NCBI GenBank assembly: GCA_003209655.1
Contig: QCPW01000002.1
Location: 155,904-219,903 of the forward strand
Source: Prochlorococcus sp. AG-442-M23
GTDB taxonomy: Bacteria > Cyanobacteriota > Cyanobacteriia > PCC-6307 > Cyanobiaceae
DNA length: 64,000 nucleotides
Direction of reading: 5' to 3'
A model generated the notes under the pieces. It was not told where the DNA came from. It did no database searches and worked only from the letters and a program-made list of their open reading frames with translations. Numbering within the stretch: position 1 is the first letter of the stretch; each line of letters starts with the position of its first letter. The position numbers were made by a program, and so were the translations under genes. This document shows, one piece after another, positions 44,770-54,168 of the stretch.

Positions 44770-45203
44770 ACTAAACTTGCTTTTATAATTTTTGAACCGT
44801 TTGAAAGTTTTAAGACAATATCCATATCTTCAGTTTTTCCAAAAACTGTATGAAATCCATCTAAATGAGGCTGCGCTTCATAAACTATAAAAAATTGACT
44901 ACCACCAGTATCTTTGCCTGCATGTGCCATAGAAAGTGATCCTTTGAGATGTTTATTACTATTAATTTCACATTTGATATTGTATCCAGGACCTCCTGTG
45001 CCAGGCATACCTGATGATCCTTGCCGAGTATTAGGGCAACCCCCTTGGGCCATGAAACCAGGGATAACACGATGAAATGCTAAGCCATCGTAAAATCCCT
45101 CACTTATTAATTTTGTAAAATTATTAACTGTATTAGGTGCCGCATCAGAAAATAATTCAATATTAATATTTCCTGCATCAGTTTCAAATAGAGCTTTGGT
45201 CAT
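44766..45203 (-). CDS. Cyclophilin-type peptidyl-prolyl cis-trans isomerase
   Basis: A 145-residue cytosolic cyclophilin (no signal peptide) that speeds proline isomerisation in folding. Core motifs are [44 protein letters not shown] and [10 protein letters not shown]. Length matches PpiB. It is downstream of the DUF3110 gene by 33 bases and may be cotranscribed with it. Confidence 0.95.
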   Translation of the reverse strand: MTKALFETDAGNINIELFSDAAPNTVNNFTKLISEGFYDGLAFHRVIPGFMAQGGCPNTRQGSSGMPGTGGPGYNIKCEINSNKHLKGSLSMAHAGKDTGGSQFFIVYEAQPHLDGFHTVFGKTEDMDIVLKLSNGSKIIKASLV

Positions 45204-45236
45204 CGTAAATGTTTTCTTTAATATCTATTTTAGAGG

Positions 45237-45617
45237 TTAAAGGAGCTTTTCAAGATTCTCCTTAATGGAATTTAAATCTACATTATCCTCTTTGCTTTCA
45301 TTAATACTCCAATTATCCACTTCAAGATTTTTTTGAGGTGGAGAGATTAACAATCTATCTTCAACTGTTTTTGGAACAAAATTCCTCTCAACTAATTTAC
45401 ATTCATAGTTTAAATTTGCACAAAAATCCCTTATCTCATCAATGTTGATAATTTCTACAGTTGGTAGTGGAAAATCTTGTGCCTCTAATAGGCCGCAATA
45501 TCGTTCAGCATCATCTTTTTCCTCAAACATTAAGACTATAGTCCTACCTCTTAGTTCAATTGAATGAATACCTTCCTTTTCAGTTTGGGAGTTATATAGT
45601 AAAACAAAAACATTCAT
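45237..45617 (-). CDS. DUF3110 protein
   Basis: A 126-residue soluble protein of the cyanobacterial/plastid DUF3110 family: NVFVLLYNSQTEKEGIHSIEL and DAERYCGLLEAQDFPLPTVE are the recognisable parts. I take the ATG at 45617 because the family starts MNVFVLL; the track adds nine residues. The function is unknown. It lies 34 bases after dnaJ on the same strand and may belong to the dnaK-dnaJ transcript. Confidence 0.8.
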   Translation of the reverse strand: MNVFVLLYNSQTEKEGIHSIELRGRTIVLMFEEKDDAERYCGLLEAQDFPLPTVEIINIDEIRDFCANLNYECKLVERNFVPKTVEDRLLISPPQKNLEVDNWSINESKEDNVDLNSIKENLEKLL

Positions 45618-45651
45618 AAAAACATTTTTAATATGATCATACAATATTTAA

Positions 45652-46596
45652 TTATCTTTCAGATAGTGATAACTCTTGAAGCCTCGTATACAATGCTATT
45701 TCTTCATCATTAGTATCTGCTGGAATAACAACTAGAATTTCAACGAACTGATCACCTATATTATCTCCGGAGATTAATCCTCTACCCTTAAGCCTTAATA
45801 ATCTTCCTGTTGATGATTTTGGTGGCACTTGAAGAGTAACATTTCCATCAAGAGTAGGAACATCTACAGCACAACCAAGGAGAGCATCCGGGGGAAATAA
45901 CTCCAACTTATATAAAACACGTAAACCATCAATGCGAAGACCATTTTCAGTTTGGACTTTTAATTGCAAATAATGATCCTTTCCTCCTTTGGCAACATTC
46001 TCTAATCTTAATCTCCAACCATCTCCAGCAAATGGTGGAGTATCAACTTCTACAACTGTTTGATCCTCAAGTTCTATCAATATAGAAGCACCATTCAAAG
46101 CTTCATCTGGGGTTAATTCAATAATAGTTTCTATATCTTGATAAAGTTTTACTGGGGGTGGTTCATCTGGTGATGTGGCTGGGTAACCATAATTTTCAAA
46201 TTTATCGTCATTTAAACTTTCTTCAAACTCTTCATCTTCATAAATATCCTTTGATTTATCAACATATTCTTCTTTAAATGAATCTGATTCATATTCAAAT
46301 CCGAATAATGAATTAAGGTAATCTTGATATTCAGGAAAGCCTGTCCTAAAGTTATTATCATTGCGATCATTAAAAGGATTTACATTATTGTTTTTATTTC
46401 TTTTTTCAGGATCGCGTAAGAATTCATAAGCTTCATTAATTAGTTTAAATCTATCTTCAGCGTTAATATCATTTTTATTTAAATCTGGATGCCATTTTCT
46501 TGCTTCCCTTCGAAAAGCTTTTTTGAGTTCAATATCGTCAAATTCGTAGGATAAACCTAAAATCGACAAGTAGTCTTTTTTAGAGGAAGTAGTCAT
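45652..46596 (-). CDS. dnaJ: DnaJ/CbpA-type co-chaperone
   Basis: A 314-residue J-protein. The J-domain has HPD at 36-38 (RKWHPDLNKND) and helix 4 NEAYEFLRDPEKR. It is followed by an acidic, low-complexity linker and the two beta-sandwich substrate-binding domains (LTPDEALNGASILIEL, LKGRGLISGDNIGDQFVEI). No cysteine-rich zinc domain is present, so this is the CbpA/DnaJB type. I use the ATG at 46596 because the family begins with the J-domain; it overlaps the end of dnaK by 17 bases, indicating coupled translation with its Hsp70 partner. Confidence 0.92.
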   Translation of the reverse strand: MTTSSKKDYLSILGLSYEFDDIELKKAFRREARKWHPDLNKNDINAEDRFKLINEAYEFLRDPEKRNKNNNVNPFNDRNDNNFRTGFPEYQDYLNSLFGFEYESDSFKEEYVDKSKDIYEDEEFEESLNDDKFENYGYPATSPDEPPPVKLYQDIETIIELTPDEALNGASILIELEDQTVVEVDTPPFAGDGWRLRLENVAKGGKDHYLQLKVQTENGLRIDGLRVLYKLELFPPDALLGCAVDVPTLDGNVTLQVPPKSSTGRLLRLKGRGLISGDNIGDQFVEILVVIPADTNDEEIALYTRLQELSLSER

Positions 46597-48577
46597 TGTC
46601 CCATGGATCGTCGTCCCTAGAATTACCATACCTCGAATTTCTATAATTACTATTTATTTGGTTATCCCAGGGATCATCTTCCCAATAGTCATCTGAAAAT
46701 AATTCATCTTTTAATGATCCAAATGTGTTTTTAATACTTTGTAAGGGATTACTATCAATTTTTTTCTCAGCAGCAATTCTTCTATTTAAACCGAAAAGTG
46801 CTTCTTGTAATGAGCTTACAGAAATTTCTAATTCTTGAGGATCATCATCATCTATAAACTCTTCCACGTCTTGAATTGCTAATTCTACAGCCCTCTGCTG
46901 TCGTTCTGCTCCATATGGACCAAACTCTAGCGATGCGTCTCTTAATCTTCTCTCTGCTTGAGCAATTAATGTTAGAGCATTGTTTTTTCTATCTATAACT
47001 GATCTTTTAATCCTATCTTCTGCTGCTTTAGATTTAGCCTCAGCAATCATCTTATTAATTTCTTGTTCATTTAAATTCGAACCACCAGAAATACTTACTG
47101 TTTGCTTCCTTCCGGTAGTTCTATCAGTAGCACTGACCTCTAATAAGCCATTTGCATCAATATCGAAAGCAACTTGAACTTGAGGAATACCTCTCGGCGC
47201 TGGAGGTATTCCTGACAATCTAAATTTACCCAATGATTTATTCTCCGAGGCTAAAGGCCTCTCGCCTTGTCTTACTTGAACTACAACAGATGATTGATTA
47301 GATTCTGATGTACTAAAAACATCTGATTGTCTTACTGGTATGGGGGTATTACGTGGTATAAGAACTTTCATTAGACCACCAATAGTCTCTAATCCTAAAG
47401 ATAAAGGGGTCACATCATTTAAAAGGAGGTCCCGTAAATCACCATTAATAATTCCTGATTGAATTGCAGCTCCTATAGCTACAACCTCATCAGGATTTAC
47501 AGATTGACAAGGTTCATTAGGTACAAGAGTTTTTACTAGTTGTTGCACCATAGGTATACGAGTACTACCTCCAACAAGAACAACTTCATCGATTTCATCA
47601 GCTTCCCAACCAGAATCATCTAATGCAACCTGAACAGGTTCAAGTAATCTATCTAAAAGATCCTCAGATAACGATTCAAATAGTTTCCTATCAAATTCCT
47701 CCTCTATATGTAGTGGACCATCATCACTAGTGGTAATAAAAGGTAATGAAATTTTCGTTTTTTGTAAACCTGACAATTCACATTTAGCCTTTTCTGCCGC
47801 TTCAGTAAGTCTTTGAAGAGCTTGTCTATCTCGTCTTAAATCAATTTTATGTTTCTCAAGGAAACCTTCAGCAAGCCAATCAACTATTTTAGAGTCAAAA
47901 TTATTGCCTCCTAGCTGTGTATCTCCACAAGTAGCTTTTACATCAAAAACACCATTAGATATCCTTAACAAGGAAACATCAAAAGTACCTCCACCTAAAT
48001 CAAAAACCAATACATTATTAGATGAACTTTTTTCAAAACCATATGCTAAAGCAGCAGCAGTAGGTTCATTTAAAATTCTTTTAACTTTTATCCCAGCTAG
48101 TACTGCAGAATCTTTTGTAGCTTGCCTTTGAGACTCATTAAAATAAGCAGGAACTGTAATTACAGCCGAATCAATTGAATCTCCTAAATAAGTTTCTGCA
48201 TCATTTATTAATTTACGTATTATTGAGCTTACTAACTCCTCAGGAGCATACTCACGTTCAGTAAATGGACTAAGAATTCTTACATTTCCATTGTCATTAG
48301 ATTTAACATTATAGGGAACAGAAATACTTGTTTCATCAAGTTCATCCCAATCACGTCCTATAAATCTCTTTAAATTATAAAAAGTATTTTTAGGGTTTAA
48401 AACAAGTTGTCTGCGAGCTTGATCACCGATAACAATTTCAGAATTTTTAGTGAAACCAACTATTGAAGGTGTAGTTCTTGTACCTTCTGAATTTGCTATT
48501 ATAATTGGCCGACCGGCTTCTATAACTCCTACGACGGAGTTTGTGGTACCCAAATCAATTCCAACTATTTTCCCCAT
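46580..48577 (-). CDS. dnaK: Hsp70 chaperone DnaK paralogue
   Basis: A 665-residue Hsp70. The ATPase half has IVGIDLGTTNSVVGV, VFDLGGGTFDVSLL and VVLVGGSTRIPMVQQLV; the linker LLLNDVTPLSLG and the substrate-binding domain follow. The normal EEVD-like end is replaced by an acidic, Trp-containing tail with two DDPWDN copies (EDDPWDNQ and DDDPWDND). Cyanobacteria have several DnaK paralogues; one with its own dnaJ downstream and a diverged C-terminus fits the DnaK1/DnaK3 type rather than the canonical stress-induced DnaK2, but I cannot assign it firmly. No CIRCE element is seen upstream. Confidence 0.94.
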   Translation of the reverse strand: MGKIVGIDLGTTNSVVGVIEAGRPIIIANSEGTRTTPSIVGFTKNSEIVIGDQARRQLVLNPKNTFYNLKRFIGRDWDELDETSISVPYNVKSNDNGNVRILSPFTEREYAPEELVSSIIRKLINDAETYLGDSIDSAVITVPAYFNESQRQATKDSAVLAGIKVKRILNEPTAAALAYGFEKSSSNNVLVFDLGGGTFDVSLLRISNGVFDVKATCGDTQLGGNNFDSKIVDWLAEGFLEKHKIDLRRDRQALQRLTEAAEKAKCELSGLQKTKISLPFITTSDDGPLHIEEEFDRKLFESLSEDLLDRLLEPVQVALDDSGWEADEIDEVVLVGGSTRIPMVQQLVKTLVPNEPCQSVNPDEVVAIGAAIQSGIINGDLRDLLLNDVTPLSLGLETIGGLMKVLIPRNTPIPVRQSDVFSTSESNQSSVVVQVRQGERPLASENKSLGKFRLSGIPPAPRGIPQVQVAFDIDANGLLEVSATDRTTGRKQTVSISGGSNLNEQEINKMIAEAKSKAAEDRIKRSVIDRKNNALTLIAQAERRLRDASLEFGPYGAERQQRAVELAIQDVEEFIDDDDPQELEISVSSLQEALFGLNRRIAAEKKIDSNPLQSIKNTFGSLKDELFSDDYWEDDPWDNQINSNYRNSRYGNSRDDDPWDNDYFL

Positions 48578-48792
48578 AGTGTTACTTGATTAATTAAAAG
48601 TTATCTACAACTAATAATTTAATCAATTTAAATTTTTTAATATGTACATATAATAGTAAAAATCAAATATTTTCAACTTTATTTAAATAAATAAGATTAT
48701 TTATAACTTGTCAAAAAAATTACTATCTATTTTAAAACATTCTTTACAAACAAAAATGTTGATGTGGTTAACCAAAATAAACTAATATAAAA

Positions 48793-48879
48793 CGGAGAGA
48801 GAGGGATTCGAACCCTCGATAAAGTTGCCCCTATACAGCATTTCCAGTGCTGCGCCTTCAACCACTCGGCCACCTCTCC
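48793..48879 (-). tRNA. tRNA-Ser (GGA)
   Basis: An 87-base tRNA with the long variable arm typical of serine tRNAs. The acceptor stem is GGAGAGG/TCTCTCC with discriminator G, the anticodon arm CAGCA-CTGGAAA-TGCTG gives anticodon GGA, and the T loop is TTCGAAT. No encoded CCA. It sits between the dnaK promoter and the ferredoxin gene. Confidence 0.95.
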
Positions 48880-48928
48880 CAAGATAATTATCTTAACCCT
48901 TTATCATCCCATTTTTGAGGAAAGTTAT

Positions 48929-49303
48929 TTGAAAAAGACTTTCACAGTCACGATTAAAAATAAGCAAACCGGAAAGGTCTACCAAGAGCAGGTTAATAGT
49001 GATGCTTATATACTTAAGGAATTTGAAAAGAGAGGTTTCAAACTTGCATTTTCATGTAGAAATGGTTGCTGTACAAGTTGTGCAGTTAAAATAATATCTG
49101 GTTCTTTGCAACAACCTGAAGCCATGGGTGTATCTCAATCCTTAAAAGAAAAAGGTTATGCACTACTTTGTGTTGCTAAAGCAACTTCAGATCTTGAGGT
49201 GGAAACTACTTATGAAGATGAAGTTTACGATTTACAATTTGGACAATATTTTGGGAAGGGAAGTACAAGAGTTGCGCCACCATGGGAATTTGAGGAAGAA
49301 TAA
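48929..49303 (+). CDS. FdC2-like [2Fe-2S] ferredoxin with C-terminal extension
   Basis: A 124-residue plant-type ferredoxin. Cluster ligands are seen as CRNGCCTSC plus a distant Cys in ALLCVAKA. Unlike PetF it carries a C-terminal extension YEDEVYDLQFGQYFGKG..., which I recognise from the FdC2 branch of cyanobacteria and plants. FdC2 proteins have been linked to chlorophyll/haem-related metabolism and probably have a more positive redox potential (family knowledge). The start is TTG with AGGAAAG 8 bases before it. It is 5 bases upstream of suhB, so cotranscribed. Confidence 0.85.
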   Translation: MKKTFTVTIKNKQTGKVYQEQVNSDAYILKEFEKRGFKLAFSCRNGCCTSCAVKIISGSLQQPEAMGVSQSLKEKGYALLCVAKATSDLEVETTYEDEVYDLQFGQYFGKGSTRVAPPWEFEEE

Positions 49304-49308
49304 TTATC

Positions 49309-50157
49309 ATGTTTAAATTAAATGAAATAGATGAACTTGCAAATAAAGTAAACATATCCAGTTTGTATGAAGTAGCCAAGAACTCCGCTCAAATTGGTAA
49401 TGAAATTCTAAAATTGAATTACAATAAAATTCAGAAAATATCATCAAAGGGTAGGAAAGGTGATCTTGTAACCAATGTAGATTTGGAAGTTGAAAATAAA
49501 ATAAAAGAATATTTAATAGAAAAAACACCAAACATATCTATCAATGCAGAGGAGTCGGGGAAATTAAATAAATCCTCGGATTTAACATGGTGTATAGACC
49601 CATTAGACGGTACAACAAATTATTCCCATGGTTACCCTTTTTTTGGAACATCTATTGGTCTTGTATATAAAAACAAGCCAATTATAGGGGCTATATCAGT
49701 ACCTTATTTAAATGAATTATATTCAGCCTGCATCGGTTTAGGATCATTCTGCAATGATAGTGAACTTAGAGTATCGAGTCCTTCTAATCTTTCTGATAGT
49801 TTACTCGTAACTGGTTTCTCTTATGACAGATTTGAGATAGAGGATAATAATTATGCTGAATTTTGTTATTTAACACATAAAACTAGAGGAGTTAGAAGAG
49901 GAGGAGCAGCAGCAGTTGATCTAGCATTTGTTGCTGCAGGTAAGGTTGATGGATACTGGGAGAGAGGATTAGAGGTATGGGACCTAGCGGCCGGTGCTAT
50001 TATTGTTAAAGAAGCTGGTGGTATTATTTCTGATTATCCATCAGGAAAATTTAATTTAAGTTCTGGAAGAATTTTAGCTTGTTCTCCCAGCCTTGAAAAT
50101 GAATTAAAAAATGAACTAGATAAAGTTTCACCATTTAAAAAAAATCTCTATACCTAA
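49309..50157 (+). CDS. suhB: Inositol monophosphatase-family protein
   Basis: A 282-residue Mg2+-dependent phosphatase. The metal-binding motifs are AEES, DPLDGTTNYSHGYPFF and WDLAAGAIIVKEAGG. Family members act on inositol phosphates, sulfated nucleotides (CysQ) or sugar phosphates; the exact substrate is not defined here, so the symbol is only the conventional one. It is in a row with the ferredoxin gene (5 bases) and hisZ (18 bases). Confidence 0.88.
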   Translation: MFKLNEIDELANKVNISSLYEVAKNSAQIGNEILKLNYNKIQKISSKGRKGDLVTNVDLEVENKIKEYLIEKTPNISINAEESGKLNKSSDLTWCIDPLDGTTNYSHGYPFFGTSIGLVYKNKPIIGAISVPYLNELYSACIGLGSFCNDSELRVSSPSNLSDSLLVTGFSYDRFEIEDNNYAEFCYLTHKTRGVRRGGAAAVDLAFVAAGKVDGYWERGLEVWDLAAGAIIVKEAGGIISDYPSGKFNLSSGRILACSPSLENELKNELDKVSPFKKNLYT

Positions 50158-50175
50158 AATTTGTAAAATATTAAA

Positions 50176-51327
50176 ATGACAGATATAAAGGAAATTAAAT
50201 TAGTCGATGTCAAAAATAACTCTAATATCATAAATAATTTAAATAGTATTTATAAACTATGGGGTTATGAAGAGGTTTCACCCTCATTTATTAATACCTT
50301 AGAGACGATAAAAGGCCGTGGCATTATTGATGAAAATCAAGTTGTGGGAATAGTAAGTAATAATTCATTATGTCTTAGGCCAGAAATGACAACATCTATT
50401 GTTAAATTATCATCTACTAGATTAATAAATAAGAAAAGACCTATAAGATTATTCACCAATGGAATGGTTTTTGATAAAAAACAAAATAATAAAAATACAT
50501 TTAATTTACAAGAGAAGCTGCAGAGTGGAATTGAATTAATTGGATATGATACAAAATACCCAGAAATTGAAGTTATTAATATTTTGTTTGATGCAATCGA
50601 TAATATTAATTTGAAGGATAGTTGTAATTTATTTCTACTAGTAAGCACCACAAAAATAATGGATTTAATCTTAAATAAATATAAGAATAATAATTTTGAA
50701 GAAATTAAGAAAAGTCTGGTTAATTTTGATCAAGATAATTTATCTAAATTAGGAATTGATGAGGATGATAAATATATTCTTAAAGATATCTTATTCACTA
50801 GAGGAGAACCTACTGAAATATTAAAAAAATTGAAAACTAAATATGGCGCAAGTAAAACTTTAGATGACTTAAATTATTTATTTGAAACATTATCAAAAAT
50901 ATCAAATAAATATGGTGTTAAATTACAACTTGATCCCACATTTCAACCTCACTTGAATTTATATGAAGGAATAGTTTTTCAACTAATAGGGGATAATGGT
51001 AAAAATAAAAGCGTGATAGCAAAAGGGGGAAGATATGATGAATTAGTAAGATTCTTTAGTCCTAGTGAGAAAATCTTAAATGGTATTGGATTTACAATTT
51101 CAATAGACATTTTAAGAAATTTGGTTAGAGAAGAAAAGACAGATAAAAAAAAGATTTTATTAATGTTTAAGGATTCTTATTTGTTAGAAAAAGGTATGAA
51201 TGAACAAAAAGAACAACAGAAAAGAGGAAATATTGCTGTCTTACACTTAAATCCATGTGATGACTTGGCTAAAGCCAATCAAATAATGAAAGAAAATAAT
51301 TGTAGTGAGATTTTGTGGGTTAAATAA
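50176..51327 (+). CDS. hisZ: ATP phosphoribosyltransferase regulatory subunit HisZ
   Basis: A 383-residue HisRS-like protein without tRNA charging function, regulatory partner of the short-form HisG in the first step of histidine synthesis. The class II motif 2-like LRPEMTTSIVKL.STRL...PIRLFTNGMVFD is present, and YDELVRFFS..ILNGIGFTISID is the last catalytic-like motif. There is no anticodon-binding domain. It is shorter and more diverged than HisS, which supports HisZ. Confidence 0.88.
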   Translation: MTDIKEIKLVDVKNNSNIINNLNSIYKLWGYEEVSPSFINTLETIKGRGIIDENQVVGIVSNNSLCLRPEMTTSIVKLSSTRLINKKRPIRLFTNGMVFDKKQNNKNTFNLQEKLQSGIELIGYDTKYPEIEVINILFDAIDNINLKDSCNLFLLVSTTKIMDLILNKYKNNNFEEIKKSLVNFDQDNLSKLGIDEDDKYILKDILFTRGEPTEILKKLKTKYGASKTLDDLNYLFETLSKISNKYGVKLQLDPTFQPHLNLYEGIVFQLIGDNGKNKSVIAKGGRYDELVRFFSPSEKILNGIGFTISIDILRNLVREEKTDKKKILLMFKDSYLLEKGMNEQKEQQKRGNIAVLHLNPCDDLAKANQIMKENNCSEILWVK

Positions 51328-51343
51328 AACCTTTTAAAAGGTT
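51328..51343 (+). terminator. Possible terminator after hisZ
   Basis: AACCTTTTAAAAGGTT is a perfect 16-base palindrome immediately after the hisZ stop, able to form a 6-bp hairpin, followed a few bases later by TTTTT. It is weak in G+C, so efficiency is uncertain. Confidence 0.45.
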
Positions 51344-51364
51344 ATTTAAGTTTTTAAATTCATA

Positions 51365-51380
51365 TATTGTTCGGACAATA
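51365..51380. promoter_or_regulatory. Perfect hairpin/palindrome upstream of htpG
   Basis: TATTGT-TCGG-ACAATA, a perfect 6-bp inverted repeat with a TCGG tetraloop, 65 bases before the htpG start. It could be an operator, a regulatory hairpin or the end of the hisZ message. It does not match CIRCE. Confidence 0.4.
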
Positions 51381-51445
51381 CTCCTAATAAAACTTGATTA
51401 ACTAGTTTTTAGGAAATAGTATTTTATATATTTGATTTTTTTTAA

Positions 51446-53350
51446 ATGGAAAAAGGCGAAATTCGTATTAATACCGAAAATATTTTCCCAATTATCAAAA
51501 AGGCAGTATATTCTGACCATGAAATCTTTTTAAGAGAACTTGTTAGTAACGGTGTTGACGCAATAAGTAAACGAAGAATGGCCTCTATGGCTGGCGACTG
51601 CGAAAATACTGAAGAAGCTCAAGTAAAAATATCTATTGACCGAGAGAAAAATACCCTAACAATTTCTGATAATGGAATTGGAATGAATGATGAAGAAATT
51701 AAGAAGTACATAAACCAAGTAGCATTCTCGAGCGCAGAAGAATTCCTAACAAAATACAAAAAAGATAATGATGAATTTATAGGTCATTTTGGACTTGGTT
51801 TTTATTCAAGTTTCATGGTGGCAGATAGAGTTGATATATTAACTAAGTCAGCAATTCAAGAATCAAAAGCTTTCAAATGGTCTTGTGATGGATCGCCCAA
51901 TTTCACATTAGAGGAGGCAGAAAGAGAGACAATAGGTACAGATGTAGTACTTCACCTACTTGAAGAAGAAAAAGAGTTTATTGAGCCTGAAAGGATTAAA
52001 TCATTAATAAAAAAATATTGTGATTTTATGCCAATAGATGTCTTATTAGAAGGTGAGACAATTAATAAAAAAAATCCTCCTTGGAGAAAACAACCTAGTG
52101 AATTAAAAGATGAAGATTATATTGAGTTATATAAATACCTTTATCCTTTTCAGGGAGATCCACTTTTATGGATTCATCTAAATACAGATTATCCATATGA
52201 CATACAAGGAATATTGTATTTCCCTAAATTGTCTGGTAGAGCTGACTGGGAAAAAGGAGAAATTAAACTGTTTTGTAATCAAGTATTCGTAAGCGATTCA
52301 ATTAAAGAAATAGTACCAAAATATCTTTTACCTCTAAGAGGGGTAATTGACTCTACAGATATACCACTAAATGTTAGTAGAAGCGCATTACAAACAGACA
52401 GAAAAGTAAGATCTATTTCATCATTTATCTCAAAAAAAATTGCTAATAAATTGAAGGATTTGATAAAAAATTCTCCAGAATTTTATTCGGAGATATGGGA
52501 TTCCATCTCTGCTTTTATTAAAATAGGTGCTATAGAAGATGAAAAATTTGCTGATTTAGTCAATAACAGTATAATTTTCGAAACGATCATAAATTCAGAG
52601 AAAGACGTAACTAAAGATATTGAAAATAAATCACTTATCAAATCCAATGATAAATATTTCACAACTCTCGCAAATTATAAAGAACGAAATAAGATAACTG
52701 ATTCTAAAAAAATAATTTACTGTTCAGATTTGATTGCTCAGTCAAGTGCATTAAATATCTGTTTATCTGATAACAAAGAAGTTATAAAATCAGATCCATT
52801 AATTGATGCACAATTTCTACCATGGTTAGAAAGTAAAAACGAAGATTATCAATTCCAAAGAGTTGATTCAGAAATAAATGAACTAGAAGATAAAGAATCT
52901 AAAGAAATTGTAGATAAGGATGGCAAATCAAACACAGATACTCTTAGAGATACGATCGTTAAAGCACTTAACAATGAGAAAGTAACAGTTAAAGTGCAGT
53001 CACTTCAAAGTAAAGCTGCTCCACCTGCGATGATCTTGCTTCCAGAACAAATGAGAAGAATTAATGATATGGGGGCTTACATGGAACAAAAGATGCCTGG
53101 CTTACCTGAATATCATGTTCTCTTAATTAACAAAGTACATCCACTTATTGTTGGCCTTAATAAAATTACAGGCAATAAAATTATAATTGATAAAAAAGAT
53201 CCTATTGAAAATCCATTAGCATCTAAAATTGCTAATCATGTTTACAATATGGCTAAACTATCAGTTGGTGGATTAGATCAAGAACAGATTATTAATTTAC
53301 AAAATAATAATGCCGAATTAATTTCAGAATTGCTTAAATCAATAAATTGA
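51446..53350 (+). CDS. htpG: Hsp90 chaperone HtpG
   Basis: A 634-residue Hsp90. The N-terminal ATPase carries FLRELVSNGVDAI, DNGIGMN and HFGLGFYSSFMV of the Bergerat fold; note VSN.VDA where many have ISNASDA. The middle domain has NVSRSALQTDRKVRSI and the C-terminal dimerisation domain PAMILLPEQMRRINDMGAYM. In cyanobacteria HtpG also supports phycobilisome and tetrapyrrole proteins under stress (family knowledge). It begins after a 118-base gap with a hairpin and a -10-like TATATATTTGAT. Confidence 0.96.
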   Translation: MEKGEIRINTENIFPIIKKAVYSDHEIFLRELVSNGVDAISKRRMASMAGDCENTEEAQVKISIDREKNTLTISDNGIGMNDEEIKKYINQVAFSSAEEFLTKYKKDNDEFIGHFGLGFYSSFMVADRVDILTKSAIQESKAFKWSCDGSPNFTLEEAERETIGTDVVLHLLEEEKEFIEPERIKSLIKKYCDFMPIDVLLEGETINKKNPPWRKQPSELKDEDYIELYKYLYPFQGDPLLWIHLNTDYPYDIQGILYFPKLSGRADWEKGEIKLFCNQVFVSDSIKEIVPKYLLPLRGVIDSTDIPLNVSRSALQTDRKVRSISSFISKKIANKLKDLIKNSPEFYSEIWDSISAFIKIGAIEDEKFADLVNNSIIFETIINSEKDVTKDIENKSLIKSNDKYFTTLANYKERNKITDSKKIIYCSDLIAQSSALNICLSDNKEVIKSDPLIDAQFLPWLESKNEDYQFQRVDSEINELEDKESKEIVDKDGKSNTDTLRDTIVKALNNEKVTVKVQSLQSKAAPPAMILLPEQMRRINDMGAYMEQKMPGLPEYHVLLINKVHPLIVGLNKITGNKIIIDKKDPIENPLASKIANHVYNMAKLSVGGLDQEQIINLQNNNAELISELLKSIN

Positions 53351-53389
53351 GTCTTGTGTTAGAATTTTTAAAGATATAACTCAAAAAAT

Positions 53390-53626
53390 ATGTCAAGAGT
53401 TTGTGAATTAACTGGTGCAAAGGCTAATAACGGGATGGCCGTGAGTCATTCACATATTCGTACAAAAAAATTGCAACAAGTTAATCTCCAAAAAAGGAGA
53501 CTTTGGTGGGAAGGAGGCAACAAATGGGTAAATATGAAAATTAGTACCAAAGCACTAAAATCTATTCAAAAAGTAGGTTTAGATAAATTTGCTAAATCAA
53601 ATGGAGTTGATTTAAAAAAATTCTAA
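53390..53626 (+). CDS. rpmB: 50S ribosomal protein L28
   Basis: A 78-residue large-subunit protein: [27 protein letters not shown]...[10 protein letters not shown] is the standard L28 sequence. It lies 39 bases after htpG and 5 bases before the peroxiredoxin gene; a start of its own transcript in the gap is possible. Confidence 0.97.
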   Translation: MSRVCELTGAKANNGMAVSHSHIRTKKLQQVNLQKRRLWWEGGNKWVNMKISTKALKSIQKVGLDKFAKSNGVDLKKF

Positions 53627-53631
53627 ATTTG

Positions 53632-54165
53632 ATGAGAAATTTAGTTGTAAGTATATTAATACCATTTATTCTCTTATTTAACTGTAACTCAGCGTTAGCT
53701 TTTGACTTTGCTCCAGAAATTGGGGATCCTGCTCCAAACTTTCATTTAGAAGGTATTAATAAAAACATAAAAACAAAAACAATTTGGGAATTAAGTGATT
53801 TTCAAGGTAAGTGGCTTGTTGTGTATTTTTATCCAAAGGACTTTACAGCAGGCTGCACTCTTGAAGCTAAAGGTTTTTCAGAATTAAAAAAAAATTTTTC
53901 AAGATATAATGCAGAAATTGTTGGTATTAGTGCTGATAATCAAGATTCTCATGAAAGTTTCTGCAGTGAGAAATCCATAAACTACACTTTATTATCTGAT
54001 CCTGATGGAATTATTAGCAATAAATATGGTTCTTGGATTCCACCATATTCAGATAGAAATACTTTTTTGATTTCTCCTAAGGGAAAAATTTCTTATAGAT
54101 GGATAAGTGTTTTACCTATAAATCATGCCAAAGAAGTACTTAACGTACTAAAGAATAAAATATAA
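53632..54165 (+). CDS. Exported PrxQ/Bcp-type peroxiredoxin
   Basis: A 177-residue peroxiredoxin with a cleavable signal peptide (about residues 4-22, ending SALAFDF), so it should act in the periplasm or thylakoid lumen. The peroxidatic cysteine is in DFTAGCTLEAKGF and a second cysteine follows in SFCSEKS, the resolving position being different from the CxxxxC of classical PrxQ. WLVVYFYPKDFT is the standard lead-in. I use the ATG at 53632, one codon after the TTG in the track. It complements the cytosolic 2-Cys enzyme at 3576. Confidence 0.88.
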   Translation: MRNLVVSILIPFILLFNCNSALAFDFAPEIGDPAPNFHLEGINKNIKTKTIWELSDFQGKWLVVYFYPKDFTAGCTLEAKGFSELKKNFSRYNAEIVGISADNQDSHESFCSEKSINYTLLSDPDGIISNKYGSWIPPYSDRNTFLISPKGKISYRWISVLPINHAKEVLNVLKNKI

Positions 54166-54168
54166 ATT

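Noticed and set aside
48578-48792. CIRCE element upstream of dnaK
   Set aside because: No TTAGCACTC-N9-GAGTGCTAA or close variant is present.
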